Assembly (NCBI RefSeq): GCF_012275535.1
Contig: NZ_JAAVTK010000025.1
Coordinates: 1-48,217, forward strand
Source: Hymenobacter artigasi
GTDB taxonomy: Bacteria > Bacteroidota > Bacteroidia > Cytophagales > Hymenobacteraceae
Reading direction: 5' to 3'
Length of the DNA stretch: 48,217 bases
Position numbers and translations under genes: made by a program. A model generated the notes under the pieces. It was not told the DNA's origin, made no database searches, and saw only the letters and a program-made list of their open reading frames with translations. Each line of letters starts with the position of its first letter. Position 1 is the stretch's first letter. Below, piece after piece: positions 1 through 7,400 of this stretch.

Positions 1-95
1 GGGGCCTGCACTTGCAGCACTAAATTATCGAAGAAAAAGCGGCCGTTTCCTTCCAGCCCGGTGTACAGATAGACGAGGTCGGCTTGCGGGGCCAG
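1..95. repeat. Terminal overlap, copy 1 (circular join)
   Basis: Bases 1-95 are identical to 48123-48217. The repeat lies inside a reading frame that continues across it without a break, so it is best read as the overlap left when a circular molecule is written linearly rather than as a biological repeat. Circle length is then 48,122 bp. Confidence 0.93.
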
Positions 96-392
96 CGTCC
101 CTTCCAGGGTAAAGGTGCGCCACTCGTTGGGCAAGATACGCTGGGCGAATCGGTCTGTTTTCTTGAAGTCGCCGGCCTGCTTGCCCCACTGGACCGCCCA
201 TATTTTAACCTTGGCGGTGGTGTCGGCTGGCTCATAGCGCATGCTGACGGACCAGCGGTAGAATCGGCTCTTGTACTTCCCCAGCGACGCCTCCGCCACG
301 AAGGAAAAATTGGTCGAGCTACGATACGCCTGGCCCAAGCCAGCGATGGGCAATCCGAGCAAAAGCAGGGCAAACAGTAGTTTAAAGGGCAT
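1..392 (-). CDS. Secreted alpha/beta hydrolase, N-terminal part (gene crosses the join)
   Basis: This is the 5' part of a 439-residue protein that continues at 48122 and stops at 47195. The ATG is at 390-392. The first 22 residues (MPFKLLFALLLLGLP...GQA) form a clear Sec signal peptide. Residues about 23-150 look like a beta-sandwich domain rich in aromatics, ending in a FFFDNLVLQV strand typical of galactose-binding-like or CBM-like folds. The hydrolase fold itself is encoded in 47195-48122. No other gene shares its strand nearby; the ankyrin gene diverges from it. The N-terminal domain role (substrate or surface binding) is inference. Confidence 0.88.
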   Translation of the reverse strand, partial: MPFKLLFALLLLGLPIAGLGQAYRSSTNFSFVAEASLGKYKSRFYRWSVSMRYEPADTTAKVKIWAVQWGKQAGDFKKTDRFAQRILPNEWRTFTLEGTLAPQADLVYLYTGLEGNGRFFFDNLVLQVQA

Positions 393-645
393 GGTTGGGT
401 GAGGGAACTCCGGGTCCGAAAGCAGTTGGGCTGCCCGACAAATATGCACCAATTGCGGCCATTAGCCCTGGCAACGGGACCCTGGGACAGCTTTTGCTAT
501 CCCCTCGGCTGCCACCGCAGGGACGGACCGGTCCCCCACTCGGGGTTCCAAGTGGGCAAAACGTCTATTGCGCCCACGTCGCAGTTTTTGAGCTTACGCC
601 CCCAGCAGGTGCCACGATTTAAATAAGTCATACACTCTTTTACGT
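393..645. other. Intergenic region between divergent hydrolase and ankyrin genes
   Basis: About 250 bp with no convincing gene. It should hold the promoter of the minus-strand hydrolase. A weak TAnnTTTG-like box (CATATTTG on the minus strand, near 442-449) is the only candidate I see. Confidence 0.4.
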
Positions 646-681
646 GTTGTAAACGGTCTGAAGGTAAGCGAGCTCCGTTTG
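646..681 (+). repeat. Dispersed cassette-boundary repeat, copy A
   Basis: GTTGTAAACGGT, then TAAGC in the middle-box position, then GTTTG. It is a diverged member of the family described at 4198-4249 and lies upstream of the ankyrin gene. Confidence 0.6.
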
Positions 682-796
682 GCGCAAGGAAGTTTATTTT
701 GGTGCAAGGAGCAAACTCCATGCGCCGACTTCGCCCCAGTTATCTCCCGAAATCCTTCGGGCCGTCCATCGACGGGATTACCCGGCACTGGACCAG

Positions 797-1207
797 TTGG
801 TGACAACCACCACTGTCAACCTGCCCGACCGCAATGGCCGGAGCTTGCGGTGGTTGGTGGTGAACCCTGGAGACGCGCCCTTGCTGCAGTGGCTGCTGCC
901 CAAAGGCCCCGCGCTGGACCAGCAAGACCGCAACGGCTGGACGGCGTTGCACGTCGCGGTCCAAGGCCATGCCGTGGACATGGCCGCGTTGTTGCTCGCA
1001 GCGGGTGCCACGGTCGACGTGGCGGACGCCTATGGCAATACCCCTTTGTGGCGAGCCACGTTTGAATCGCGTGGGCGGGGCGAGATGCTCCGACTCTTGC
1101 TCGCGCACGGGGCAAATCCCGACCAGCCCAACGCCAGCGGCGTGAGCCCGCGGCAACTGCCCCAAACCATCGCCAACTTCGATGTCAAACAGTTCTTTTC
1201 GCTGTAG
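797..1207 (+). CDS. Ankyrin-repeat protein
   Basis: The 136-residue product has ankyrin repeats: NGWTALHVAVQGHAVDMAALLLAAGATV and YGNTPLWRATF...LRLLLAHGANPDQPNASG, with a degenerate first repeat before them. Such proteins bind other proteins; no enzymatic domain is visible. The start is doubtful. TTG at 797 is the first usable codon in frame, yet ankyrin-like sequence (SPEILRAVHRRDYPALDQL) continues upstream in the same frame to about 735 without a start. The only ATG nearby (720) is in another frame. A one-base indel between 720 and 760, or a non-ATG start, would explain this. It sits alone between repeat copies A and B. Confidence 0.72.
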   Translation: MVTTTTVNLPDRNGRSLRWLVVNPGDAPLLQWLLPKGPALDQQDRNGWTALHVAVQGHAVDMAALLLAAGATVDVADAYGNTPLWRATFESRGRGEMLRLLLAHGANPDQPNASGVSPRQLPQTIANFDVKQFFSL

Positions 1208-1223
1208 CCCATCACGCAATGGC

Positions 1224-1262
1224 GTTTAAGCAAACGGTCCGAAGCTAAATGCCCGTTGTTTA
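1224..1262 (+). repeat. Dispersed cassette-boundary repeat, copy B
   Basis: GTTTAAGCAAACGGT, then TAAAT in the middle-box position, then GTTTA. It separates the ankyrin gene from the 1377 lipoprotein gene. Confidence 0.7.
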
Positions 1263-1323
1263 AAATAATGAGCTTTTTAGTCATCGATTCCGCTCTGGTT
1301 TACCGCCCGTGCTTGGCAGCTTG

Positions 1324-1352
1324 TTTGGTGCAAGTCGTCGCCCCTATCTTGC
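1324..1352 (+). promoter_or_regulatory. Candidate Bacteroidota-type promoter for the 1377 lipoprotein
   Basis: TTTG (1324-1327) and TATCTTGC (1345-1352), a one-mismatch TAnnTTTG box, are separated by 17 bp. The predicted transcript would start near 1358, about 20 nt before the ATG. Confidence 0.45.
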
Positions 1353-1376
1353 GTTCTTCAACCTTTCGTTGCCCTG

Positions 1377-1823
1377 ATGCGGTCACCTGCCCTGTTTTTG
1401 TTATTGCTGTTCGCCCTAGGCGCCTGTAAACCTACCGGCCCATCCCCTTCGACGCCCACCGCCTTGCTGACGGCGCACCCGTGGCACGTGGTCGCCCTGA
1501 CGACCACAACAGGGGGGCGAACGACGGACCGTTACGCAGACATTCCTTCCTGTAGCCGCGACAACCGCCTCCAGTTTTACACCGACCACCGGCTCGTTAC
1601 CGACGAGGGGGCAAGCCGCTGCGCCGCGACCGACCCGCAGCAACAGACGGGGCAATGGCAGTGGGCGGCGGGAGAAACGCAATTGACCGGGTCTGTCCCC
1701 TATTTGCCCTATTTGCTGGCCAGCACACTAACCGTTCGGGAGCTGTCGCCGTCGAGCTTGCGGTTGCGTTACCAAGAAACCAATTCCCCGGACTTTGCCG
1801 ATTTAACCTTTGAGGCCGACTAA
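1377..1823 (+). CDS. Putative lipoprotein, unknown function
   Basis: A 148-residue protein. The N-terminus MRSPALFLLLLFALGAC is a lipoprotein signal with lipobox LGAC, so Cys17 would be lipidated and the protein anchored to a membrane. The rest is a threonine-rich region of about 150 residues with paired cysteines (SCSRDN...SRCAATD) and no domain I recognise. It may be a small beta-barrel 'lipocalin-like' lipoprotein, but that is a guess from size and aromatic spacing. It stands alone between repeat copies B and C. Confidence 0.75.
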   Translation: MRSPALFLLLLFALGACKPTGPSPSTPTALLTAHPWHVVALTTTTGGRTTDRYADIPSCSRDNRLQFYTDHRLVTDEGASRCAATDPQQQTGQWQWAAGETQLTGSVPYLPYLLASTLTVRELSPSSLRLRYQETNSPDFADLTFEAD

Positions 1824-1882
1824 GTGCTGAAGTCCTTCCGGTGGCGCTTTAAGTAGGATGCCACGTACTGTCGCTTTTTGGT

Positions 1883-1932
1883 GTTCAGGAAAACGGTAGC
1901 AAGGTGAACGCGCGCTAATAGATTGTAGGAGC
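1883..1932 (+). repeat. Dispersed cassette-boundary repeat, copy C
   Basis: GTTCAGGAAAACGGT, then GGTGAACGCGCGC, then a GATTGTAGGAGC tail. It lies between the 1377 and 2051 genes. Its first 15 bases are identical to the minus-strand copy at 41892. Confidence 0.75.
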
Positions 1933-2050
1933 AACTCTTTGTTATACTCTTGTAAAACGGAGGGAAGAAACCGCCTCCTTCTGCTTCTCAACTCCTTCTA
2001 CCTTCGCAGTTCACGGGACTTGCGACAGTATTACCCACCTAATTGCAGAC

Positions 2051-3253
2051 ATGAAAGCAAGGATACTCTTTTTGTTCGCGCTCACCGTTTCTTCCGCCGC
2101 TTTGGGTCAAATCCCTTGGCCGACCACGCAGTGGGAGGCCGCTTCTCCTGCCCGTTTGGGCCTAAACAAGGACGCGCTGGCCGCATTGGACCGTGCCCTG
2201 GCCAGCGGCAAGTACGGGCACATCGACGGCCTGCTGGTCATCCGGCACGGCCAGGTGGGCTACGAGAAAGCGTACCGCCACGACTACGCCGCCCTCTATA
2301 AAACAGAAGCCTCGACGAAAAGCGCCTTGAACAGCAGCGACCCCGGCGGGCCCTACAACTATTTCAATCCGTGGTGGCACCCCTATTACCACGCAACGGA
2401 CCTGCACACCCTGCAGTCGGTGACGAAAACCGTCACCTCCGTCATCATCGGCGTGGCCATCGCCCGGCACGAGTTTCCGGACTTGGACACCCCGGTGCTG
2501 CGGTTTTTCGACACCACCGCGGTCCAACACATCGACGGCCGAAAACGACGGATGACGCTCCGGCACCTGCTCACCATGACGGCCGGCTTGGCCTGGAACG
2601 AGGACCGCGTGCCCTACGCCGACCCCACCAACGACGGCAGCCGCATGGAAGCGGGCCACGACTGGGTAACCTACGCACTGGACAAGCCCATGGCGGCCGA
2701 ACCCGGCACCGCATTCAACTACAACGGCGGCGCCACGCAAACGCTGGCGCACGTCTTTCGGGTGGCCACCGGCCTCGATTTGGAAGAATACGGGGCGAAG
2801 TACCTGTTTAAGCCGTTGGGCATCCGCCGGTATTACTGGAAACGCGCGCCGACCGGCCTGGCCGACGCCCAAGGGGGGCTCTACCTCGCGCAAAGAGACC
2901 TCGCCAAAATCGGTTACCTCTATTTACACGCGGGCAAGTGGCAGGACCAGCAACTGGTGAGCGCCGCGTACGTGCGCCAATCGGTCGCCCCGGTGGTGCG
3001 CGTTTCGCCGGACGTGGCGTACGGCTACCAGTGGTGGCGCCAGTCTTACGGGAAAACAAGCCGGGAGGTGGCTTGGCGCGCCAGCGGGTTTGGCGGGCAG
3101 TTTGCGCTCGTGTTGCCCGAGTACGACGCGGTGGTCGTGCTGACGGGCTGGAACATCCTGCCGAACATGCCCTACCCCACGGCGGCCTTGTTGATCGACG
3201 CCCTCCGCCGCGCCGTCGACGGGCCCACCCAAACAAGCCGCGTTCGCCCCTAG
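2051..3253 (+). CDS. Secreted serine hydrolase, beta-lactamase/penicillin-binding-protein class C family
   Basis: 400 residues, normal length for the family. Signal peptide at residues 1-19 (cleavage after ALG). The SxxK nucleophile motif is SVTK at 123-126, in the context LQSVTKTVTS. The second motif is the FNYNGG box near Tyr224, and a GFGGQF segment near residue 345 takes the place of the third KTG-like motif. Members are periplasmic esterases, D-aminopeptidases or beta-lactamase-like enzymes, and sequence alone does not give the substrate. The gene is single, bounded by repeats C and P. Its stop codon lies in a strong hairpin (3239-3277). Confidence 0.88.
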   Translation: MKARILFLFALTVSSAALGQIPWPTTQWEAASPARLGLNKDALAALDRALASGKYGHIDGLLVIRHGQVGYEKAYRHDYAALYKTEASTKSALNSSDPGGPYNYFNPWWHPYYHATDLHTLQSVTKTVTSVIIGVAIARHEFPDLDTPVLRFFDTTAVQHIDGRKRRMTLRHLLTMTAGLAWNEDRVPYADPTNDGSRMEAGHDWVTYALDKPMAAEPGTAFNYNGGATQTLAHVFRVATGLDLEEYGAKYLFKPLGIRRYYWKRAPTGLADAQGGLYLAQRDLAKIGYLYLHAGKWQDQQLVSAAYVRQSVAPVVRVSPDVAYGYQWWRQSYGKTSREVAWRASGFGGQFALVLPEYDAVVVLTGWNILPNMPYPTAALLIDALRRAVDGPTQTSRVRP

Positions 3254-3277
3254 CGCGTGGCGCCAGGGGCGAACGCG
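3239..3277 (+). terminator. Strong hairpin over the stop codon of the serine hydrolase
   Basis: A perfect 13-bp inverted repeat (CGCGTTCGCCCCT at 3239-3251, its complement at 3265-3277) encloses an inner GCGC/GCGC stem with a 3-nt loop. There is no U-tract, so it may act as a transcript-stabilising end rather than a classical terminator. Confidence 0.55.
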
Positions 3278-3539
3278 GGGTTGCACGCGGAGGCAAGGGC
3301 GGGTTGCGACTTCGCGGCCGCGGCGTCGCGGGCGATTCCTAGGCGCCCCTTTGCGAAAACGCCCGCCGGCCCAGCAGCGGGAGCCGGCGTAAATCCGTCG
3401 CCGGTTCGCTCCGGCCGCCGCGGGGCCGGGACTTGGCCGCTGCACCCCGCCCATCAGCCCGGTGTGCCGGCATGCAACGGCCCGGCGGGGCATCTTTTCC
3501 AGCGCGGCTGGTCCGCCGAACCAGTGGGCCGGTGGCAGC
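3278..3539. other. GC-rich intergenic stretch, nothing recognised
   Basis: About 260 bp of very GC-rich sequence with no start-codon-led frame that looks coding and no repeat found apart from the truncated copy P at its right edge. Confidence 0.4.
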
Positions 3540-3556
3540 GGTCCGTTTAAATGAAC
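3540..3556 (-). repeat. Dispersed cassette-boundary repeat, copy P (partial)
   Basis: On the minus strand it reads GTTCATTTAAACGGACC. Only the first box pair is preserved; the TRAAC and second GTTYA boxes are not recognisable. Confidence 0.55.
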
Positions 3557-3582
3557 GAGGATATCATTAGCTGCCCAAAGCA

Positions 3583-4149
3583 ATGAGGGCCTGCCTATAT
3601 TCCTACCCCGTTAACGCCTCGATGGACCTAAACGACATCATCCCACCTGCGGACCACGCCCACCGTGAGGGCTTCACCAACGAGCCGCTGCTCGATGCCT
3701 TAGGCGCGCCCGACCGCCGGGCGCTCGAACAGGTATTGGTCGCCGACTTGCAGGCGGGCTCCATGGATTTGTTGGTTGTCGAGACGTTAGCGTACCTGCA
3801 AGCCGAATCGGCGGGGCCTGTAGTCCGGACCTTTATCGCGCGGTGCTCCGACCCCAGTACCCGGCTCGGAGCAATGGCCGCCCTCTACCGCCTTACTCAG
3901 GACCGGACGCTGCTCGCTCCCGCCTTGGACTGCTTCCGTGCCTTGGAAGCGCGCGCCGACGCCTATCGCGTCTACGCCTTACTGGGCGGCTTGTACTATT
4001 TGGCCCGGTTCGAAGGGCCCGAAGTGGACCTCGTGCTGGAAACCTACACTCACCACACCGACTTTCTGCTCTCGTACAACGCGACCCGTGCCCGAAGTAT
4101 GCCCCGCCGCGTCATCAGGCCCCTACCCGGGGAGACGACGCCTGAATAG
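3583..4149 (+). CDS. HEAT-like helical-repeat protein, unknown role
   Basis: 188 residues if started at 3583. An internal ATG at 3622 (MDLNDIIPP) may be the true start, because the first 13 residues have no obvious role. The body is almost all amphipathic helices in antiparallel pairs (PDRRALEQVLVADLQAG, MDLLVVETLAYLQAES, TRLGAMAALYRLTQD), as in HEAT or armadillo-like scaffolds that bind proteins. No signal peptide, so cytoplasmic. It is a single gene between repeats P and D. Confidence 0.68.
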   Translation: MRACLYSYPVNASMDLNDIIPPADHAHREGFTNEPLLDALGAPDRRALEQVLVADLQAGSMDLLVVETLAYLQAESAGPVVRTFIARCSDPSTRLGAMAALYRLTQDRTLLAPALDCFRALEARADAYRVYALLGGLYYLARFEGPEVDLVLETYTHHTDFLLSYNATRARSMPRRVIRPLPGETTPE

Positions 4150-4197
4150 CCAAAGGGAAACCACTAGAGCCAGCCGACAGAAAGATTCGCAATTAGT

Positions 4198-4249
4198 GTT
4201 CACAAAAACGGTCGTGGCTTGAACGCGCTCCGTTCAAAGGGAGGAGGGT
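4198..4249 (+). repeat. Dispersed cassette-boundary repeat, copy D (type example)
   Basis: The best-structured copy. GTTCACAAAAACGGT is followed by a perfect inverted repeat TTGAACG-CGCTC-CGTTCAA, then GGAGGAGGG. Family consensus: GTTYA-N3-AAACGGT, 7-10 bases, TRAAC followed by GCGC, 2-8 bases, GTTYA. The three pentamers alternate in sense, so either hairpin can form on one strand. Confidence 0.8.
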
Positions 4250-4282
4250 ATTAATGCCTAGGCCCGCTCCGGGGTGCTGTCA

Positions 4283-4684
4283 TCAGCGCGTTGTGCGCGT
4301 TCGCTTGACCAACGGAGTCCCGGGTGGGTCGACGAATCCCCACTCGGTGGTGATGTGAACGTGGGCACTATCGCGGACAATCTGCATGCGGTTGGCTCCG
4401 GCCACTTTGATGACCCGGTCCCCGCTGCGCAGGTAAGCCCCAGCGGGAACCGGCATGGCCAGAAATAAGGGGCGAGAGGCAGCGGTGTCCGACAAGCGCC
4501 TGACCACAGGCAATCCATGGCTGTAACCCTGAACCAGCACGTAGGCATCGATGCCCATACTGCGAAAATTCTCTTGCGCCCCGTCGAACCCCGACAGCAT
4601 ATAATTGAGCAGGCCGGCCCCGCCCACCACGAGCAGAAAGAGGCCCGCCCATTTTCGGGAGAAGGATTCGCGCCTGAAATTCAC
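4283..4684 (-). CDS. Membrane-anchored protein of unknown function
   Basis: Using GTG at 4682-4684, the product is 133 residues. A longer TTG start at 4762 is possible but adds a low-complexity, proline-rich leader. One transmembrane helix lies near residues 10-28 (WAGLFLLVVGGAGLLNYML), with the remaining ~100 residues probably outside the cytoplasm and rich in beta-strand (PLFLAMPVPAGAYLRSGDRVIKV). No family recognised. It runs opposite to its neighbours, between repeats D and E. Confidence 0.6.
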   Translation of the reverse strand: MNFRRESFSRKWAGLFLLVVGGAGLLNYMLSGFDGAQENFRSMGIDAYVLVQGYSHGLPVVRRLSDTAASRPLFLAMPVPAGAYLRSGDRVIKVAGANRMQIVRDSAHVHITTEWGFVDPPGTPLVKRTRTTR

Positions 4685-4811
4685 GGATGCTGGATGGACA
4701 CAAGAGTAAGGGACGACGGATGGGCCGGGTCTTCCCACACCATTGACCAAAGGACGCGGCAAGGTACTGCGACAACCGTACTAATGTAGGCTCAGCCGAC
4801 GACCTGCTATA

Positions 4812-4827
4812 GTTCACTCAAAGGGTC
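4812..4827 (+). repeat. Dispersed repeat copy E, left part (split by IS1182-family element)
   Basis: GTTCACTCAAAGGGTC. Deleting the IS element and one GGTC duplication joins this to 6430 onward (GAGAAGGTAGCCCGG), giving a sequence colinear with the family, for example copy G (GTTCACGGAAACGGTCGAG). Confidence 0.65.
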
Positions 4828-6425
4828 GTGGCTGTTGCTGAACTCGGTTTGTGAGATTCACTTTCTGAATAGCCGCTTCTGGATTGTCCGGGTTGGTGCT
4901 TCGGGGCGTCTGTGACGCCGCCAGGAGCGCCTGTTGGCCGCTAATAATGGACTGGGCAAGGCCACGGCCAGGCTCAGCTGCTGTTGCGGGCGGTACTTGA
5001 GCAGCTTCTTGAGGTTGTAGGCCACGGCCGTGAGCAGCATGGTTTTATGGGCCCCGGCGTGGCCGCGTACGTTCATCCGGCGCAGGCCGTAGTGGTGAAT
5101 TAGGCTGCCGAACACGGGTTCGACGGTGCTTTGCCGGACCCGGCGCATGCGCTGCCCGCGCCGGCTTTGCTGGCGTTGCCACGCCCGGCGGTAGGCCGCG
5201 TCGTAAATGTTGCGGGTCAGTTGCTTGCGCTTGGCCCCGGGCACACACGTGGGCTTCAGGGGGCATTGCTGGCAATCCGAGCAGGTGGCCCAGTAAATTT
5301 TGAGCCAATTGCCGTCGGCCCGGGTGTCGTACTTGCGAAACGGCAGGACCTTGCCCGCCGCGCATAAGTAGTCGTCCGTTTGGGCACGGTAGGTAAAGCC
5401 CTCGATTTCGGCTTTGTACTGGCCAAACACCGGAATCCAAGCCGTGACTTTCTGCCCTTCAAGCAGGGCGTAGTTGGTGCCGTTGGCGTACCCGGCGTCG
5501 GCCAGCAGCTCGCGCAGGCGCAACTCGTGGGCCTGGAGTCGCTGCTGCAGGCCCGCGAGCAGCCGGGGCAGGTGCAGGCTGTCGCGGCTGTCGGCCAAAT
5601 CGGCCTGCACGTGGCTAATGACGCCCGTTGCGGTGTCCACGGCCAGGCTGCAGAGGTAGTTCAGGGCCCGGGCTTTGCCGGGCTTGATGGAAATGCGCGC
5701 GTCGGGGTCGGTCGGGCTGTAATGCGTTTTGTTGCTCAACAGGCGGGCTTTTTCGTGCCGGGCGCCAGGTACGCTGGAGTGGGCGACGAGGCGAGCCTGG
5801 TGGGCGGCCAGGTTGCGCAGCTGGTGGGCGGGGGCCGTCACCACCGAGCCGGCCGGGGCCGGCCCAGCCGGCGCGTCCGTGGCCAACACCGGGCCTCGCG
5901 GGCCAGGTGGTTGCTTCTCCAGCACCGTTTCCAACGACGCGTTGGCCTTGACCGGCGCCGAATCCACCGCCTGTCGCTCGCCCGCTACCAGGCCGCGGGC
6001 CACACACTGGGCAAAAACGTGGTCGAAGAGGCGCTCGAAGACGGCCGCCGGAAACAGCTGGCGGGTGCGGCTCACCGTGGAGTGCCAGGGCAATTCCTCG
6101 TCTACTTCGTAGCCCAGAAACCAGAGGATGTCCAGGCGCAGGGCGCAGTGCTCGACCAGGCGGCGGTCGCTGACCAGGTTTTCCAGCCGGCCCACCAGCA
6201 CGAGCTTGAAGAACACGACCGGGTCCAAGGAGGGCTGCCCGGTGCGGCTGTAGAGCGACCGGGTCTTCTCGTAGAGAAAGGACCAATCCACCAGCTCCGC
6301 CAGCCGGCGGTACAGGTTATGGGGCGGCACCCGTTCGGAAAGTTTGAACCGGGTCACCTCTTTATCGAGGAACTCCTTCTTGCCTTGCATCTTCCTTCTA
6401 CGAACCCGGGTTCTGCAACAGCCAC
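4828..6425 (-). mobile_element. IS1182-family insertion sequence, complete
   Basis: 1598 bp. The terminal inverted repeats match GTGGCTGTTGCWGAACYCGG at both ends (left from 4828, right ending 6425), with further weaker matches inside. A 4-bp target duplication GGTC is present at 4824-4827 and 6426-6429. A single intact transposase fills the element. Intact ends, duplication and gene suggest a fairly recent insertion. Confidence 0.88.
4858..6390 (-). CDS. IS1182-family DDE transposase
   Basis: 510 residues from the ATG at 6388-6390. The N-terminal domain shows the family signature (SLDPVVFFKLVLVGRLENL, LPWHSTVSRTRQLFP); the central DDE region has RQAVDSAPVKANAS and DLADSRDSLHLPRL...LLADAGYANGTNY; the C-terminal region has a cysteine cluster (CSDCQQCPLKPTC) and a final VEPVFGSLIHHYGLRRMNVRG...LTAVAYNLKKLL segment. 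All parts are in frame. The frame stays open upstream to 6624 only because it reads through the IS end and antisense to mazE. Confidence 0.92.
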   Translation of the reverse strand: MQGKKEFLDKEVTRFKLSERVPPHNLYRRLAELVDWSFLYEKTRSLYSRTGQPSLDPVVFFKLVLVGRLENLVSDRRLVEHCALRLDILWFLGYEVDEELPWHSTVSRTRQLFPAAVFERLFDHVFAQCVARGLVAGERQAVDSAPVKANASLETVLEKQPPGPRGPVLATDAPAGPAPAGSVVTAPAHQLRNLAAHQARLVAHSSVPGARHEKARLLSNKTHYSPTDPDARISIKPGKARALNYLCSLAVDTATGVISHVQADLADSRDSLHLPRLLAGLQQRLQAHELRLRELLADAGYANGTNYALLEGQKVTAWIPVFGQYKAEIEGFTYRAQTDDYLCAAGKVLPFRKYDTRADGNWLKIYWATCSDCQQCPLKPTCVPGAKRKQLTRNIYDAAYRRAWQRQQSRRGQRMRRVRQSTVEPVFGSLIHHYGLRRMNVRGHAGAHKTMLLTAVAYNLKKLLKYRPQQQLSLAVALPSPLLAANRRSWRRHRRPEAPTRTIQKRLFRK

Positions 6426-6468
6426 GGTCGAGAAGGTAGCCCGGTAATGAAACCAACGGGCCCGTGTA

Positions 6469-6495
6469 AATGTACTTACAAAGTACGTACATTTG
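6469..6495 (+). promoter_or_regulatory. mazEF operator overlapping its -7 promoter box
   Basis: A 25-bp near-perfect palindrome (AATGTACTTAC at 6469-6479 and its inverse at 6483-6493, one mismatch) overlaps a consensus TAnnTTTG box, TACATTTG at 6488-6495. The box ends 4 nt before the mazE ATG at 6500, so the mRNA would be leaderless or nearly so. Antitoxin binding here would block the promoter. Confidence 0.65.
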
Positions 6496-6499
6496 GATT

Positions 6500-6757
6500 A
6501 TGAACACGCGCCTGATTCGGGTGGGCAATTCCCAGGGGATTGTCCTGCCCAAGAAGCTCCTGCAGCAGTACCATCTCGCCGGCGAAGTCGACCTGCGGCC
6601 CACGCCGGACGGCTTGCTCATCACGCCCGTTGCCGCGCCCCGCCGCCAGGACTGGGACGCGCGCTTTCAGCAGGCCCTGGCCCAGGGCCACGCGCCGGAG
6701 GGCGAGTTGCTGGAAGGCTTTTCCGACGACTTCGAGAACGCGGAATGGCAGTGGTAA
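6500..6757 (+). CDS. mazE: MazE-like antitoxin (AbrB/SpoVT family)
   Basis: 85 residues from the ATG at 6500. A longer frame from 6470 would put the start inside the operator. The N-terminal swapped-hairpin DNA-binding domain is plain (MNTRLIRVGNSQGIVLPKKLLQQYHL...VDLRPTPDGLLI), followed by an acidic C-terminal tail (EGELLEGFSDDFENAEW) that would wrap the toxin. It overlaps mazF by 13 nt, the usual translational coupling. It begins 75 bp from the IS1182-family end and probably relies on its own promoter. Confidence 0.88.
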   Translation: MNTRLIRVGNSQGIVLPKKLLQQYHLAGEVDLRPTPDGLLITPVAAPRRQDWDARFQQALAQGHAPEGELLEGFSDDFENAEWQW

Positions 6758-7077
6758 GCGTGGCGCGCTTCGAGGTGTGGCTCGTCAACCTCGACCCGAC
6801 CCAAGGCAGCGAAATCAACAAGACCCGCCCCTGCCTCATCGTCTCCCCCGACGAGATGAACCGCTACCTGCGCACGGTCACGATTGCCGCCCTGACCAGC
6901 ACCCGGCGCGACTACCCCTCGCGGGTGGACTGCGTCTTCCAGGGAAAGGAGGGGCAAGTGGCGCTCGACCACCTGCGGTCCGTGGACAAGACCCGCCTGG
7001 TGCGCCGTTTGGGCGTGCTGCCCAAGGCCACGGCCAAGGCCGTCTGCGAGCGCTTGCAGGAGATGTTTCAGTTCTGA
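6745..7077 (+). CDS. mazF: MazF/PemK-type endoribonuclease toxin
   Basis: 110 residues from ATG 6745, the standard size. It has the PemK/MazF signature FEVWLVNLDPTQGSEINKTRPCLIVSPDEMN, with the RP-C-IV strand, the TR.YPSRVDC segment, and the C-terminal VALDHLRSVDKTRLVRRLG. Basic residues Arg27 and the Thr/Arg of the TSTRR loop fit the mRNA cleavage site. The family cuts mRNA at short motifs. With MazE it likely serves as a plasmid-maintenance toxin-antitoxin pair. Intact. Confidence 0.9.
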   Translation: MAVVSVARFEVWLVNLDPTQGSEINKTRPCLIVSPDEMNRYLRTVTIAALTSTRRDYPSRVDCVFQGKEGQVALDHLRSVDKTRLVRRLGVLPKATAKAVCERLQEMFQF

Positions 7078-7400
7078 GGCTCAGCTCCAGCGAAGCTGGC
7101 TAGTAACGGCCTGTTTACTCAAACGAGCGTTTTGCTAATCACTGCTTTCCTCATCTTAGCTAATGTCCTTTTATTTGTTGATAAATTACTGATAATTAGC
7201 GTACTATTAGTTGATATGCGCCGATTAAACAGTCGAATAAGACCATAATTACGCTGGGAAGAACACAGAATGCGCCCTACGTTAGTGGCCCCGTCCGGAG
7301 CCCAGACGCCCTAGCGGGCGGAACGTGACTCCGGTTTTCGCTTTTCTTCCACGAGCACATGCGCCCGTTCCGGGGCAGTGCGAGATAACGCCGTACCCCC
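7078..7400. other. Intergenic stretch after mazF
   Basis: About 320 bp. It contains a small CCAGC-gaa-GCTGG hairpin (7087-7099) just after mazF, repeat copy F (7113-7140), an AT-rich block (7140-7260) and then GC-rich sequence to the next gene. I see no gene. Confidence 0.5.
7113..7140 (+). repeat. Dispersed cassette-boundary repeat, copy F (degenerate)
   Basis: GTTTACTCAAACGAG followed by GCTAATC. The first box pair is clear, the rest resembles copy J only loosely. Confidence 0.45.

Noticed and set aside
4198..4249. Dispersed repeat as a promoter or as a classical attC site
   Set aside because: Genes follow the repeat in both orientations at varying distance, so a promoter role is unlikely. 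The attC R''/R' consensus (RYYYAAC, GTTRRRY) is not met and no integron-type integrase is recognised. I keep only the looser cassette hypothesis.
5380..6447. 355-codon plus-strand frame
   Set aside because: Antisense shadow of the IS1182-family transposase; no start signal or recognisable domain.
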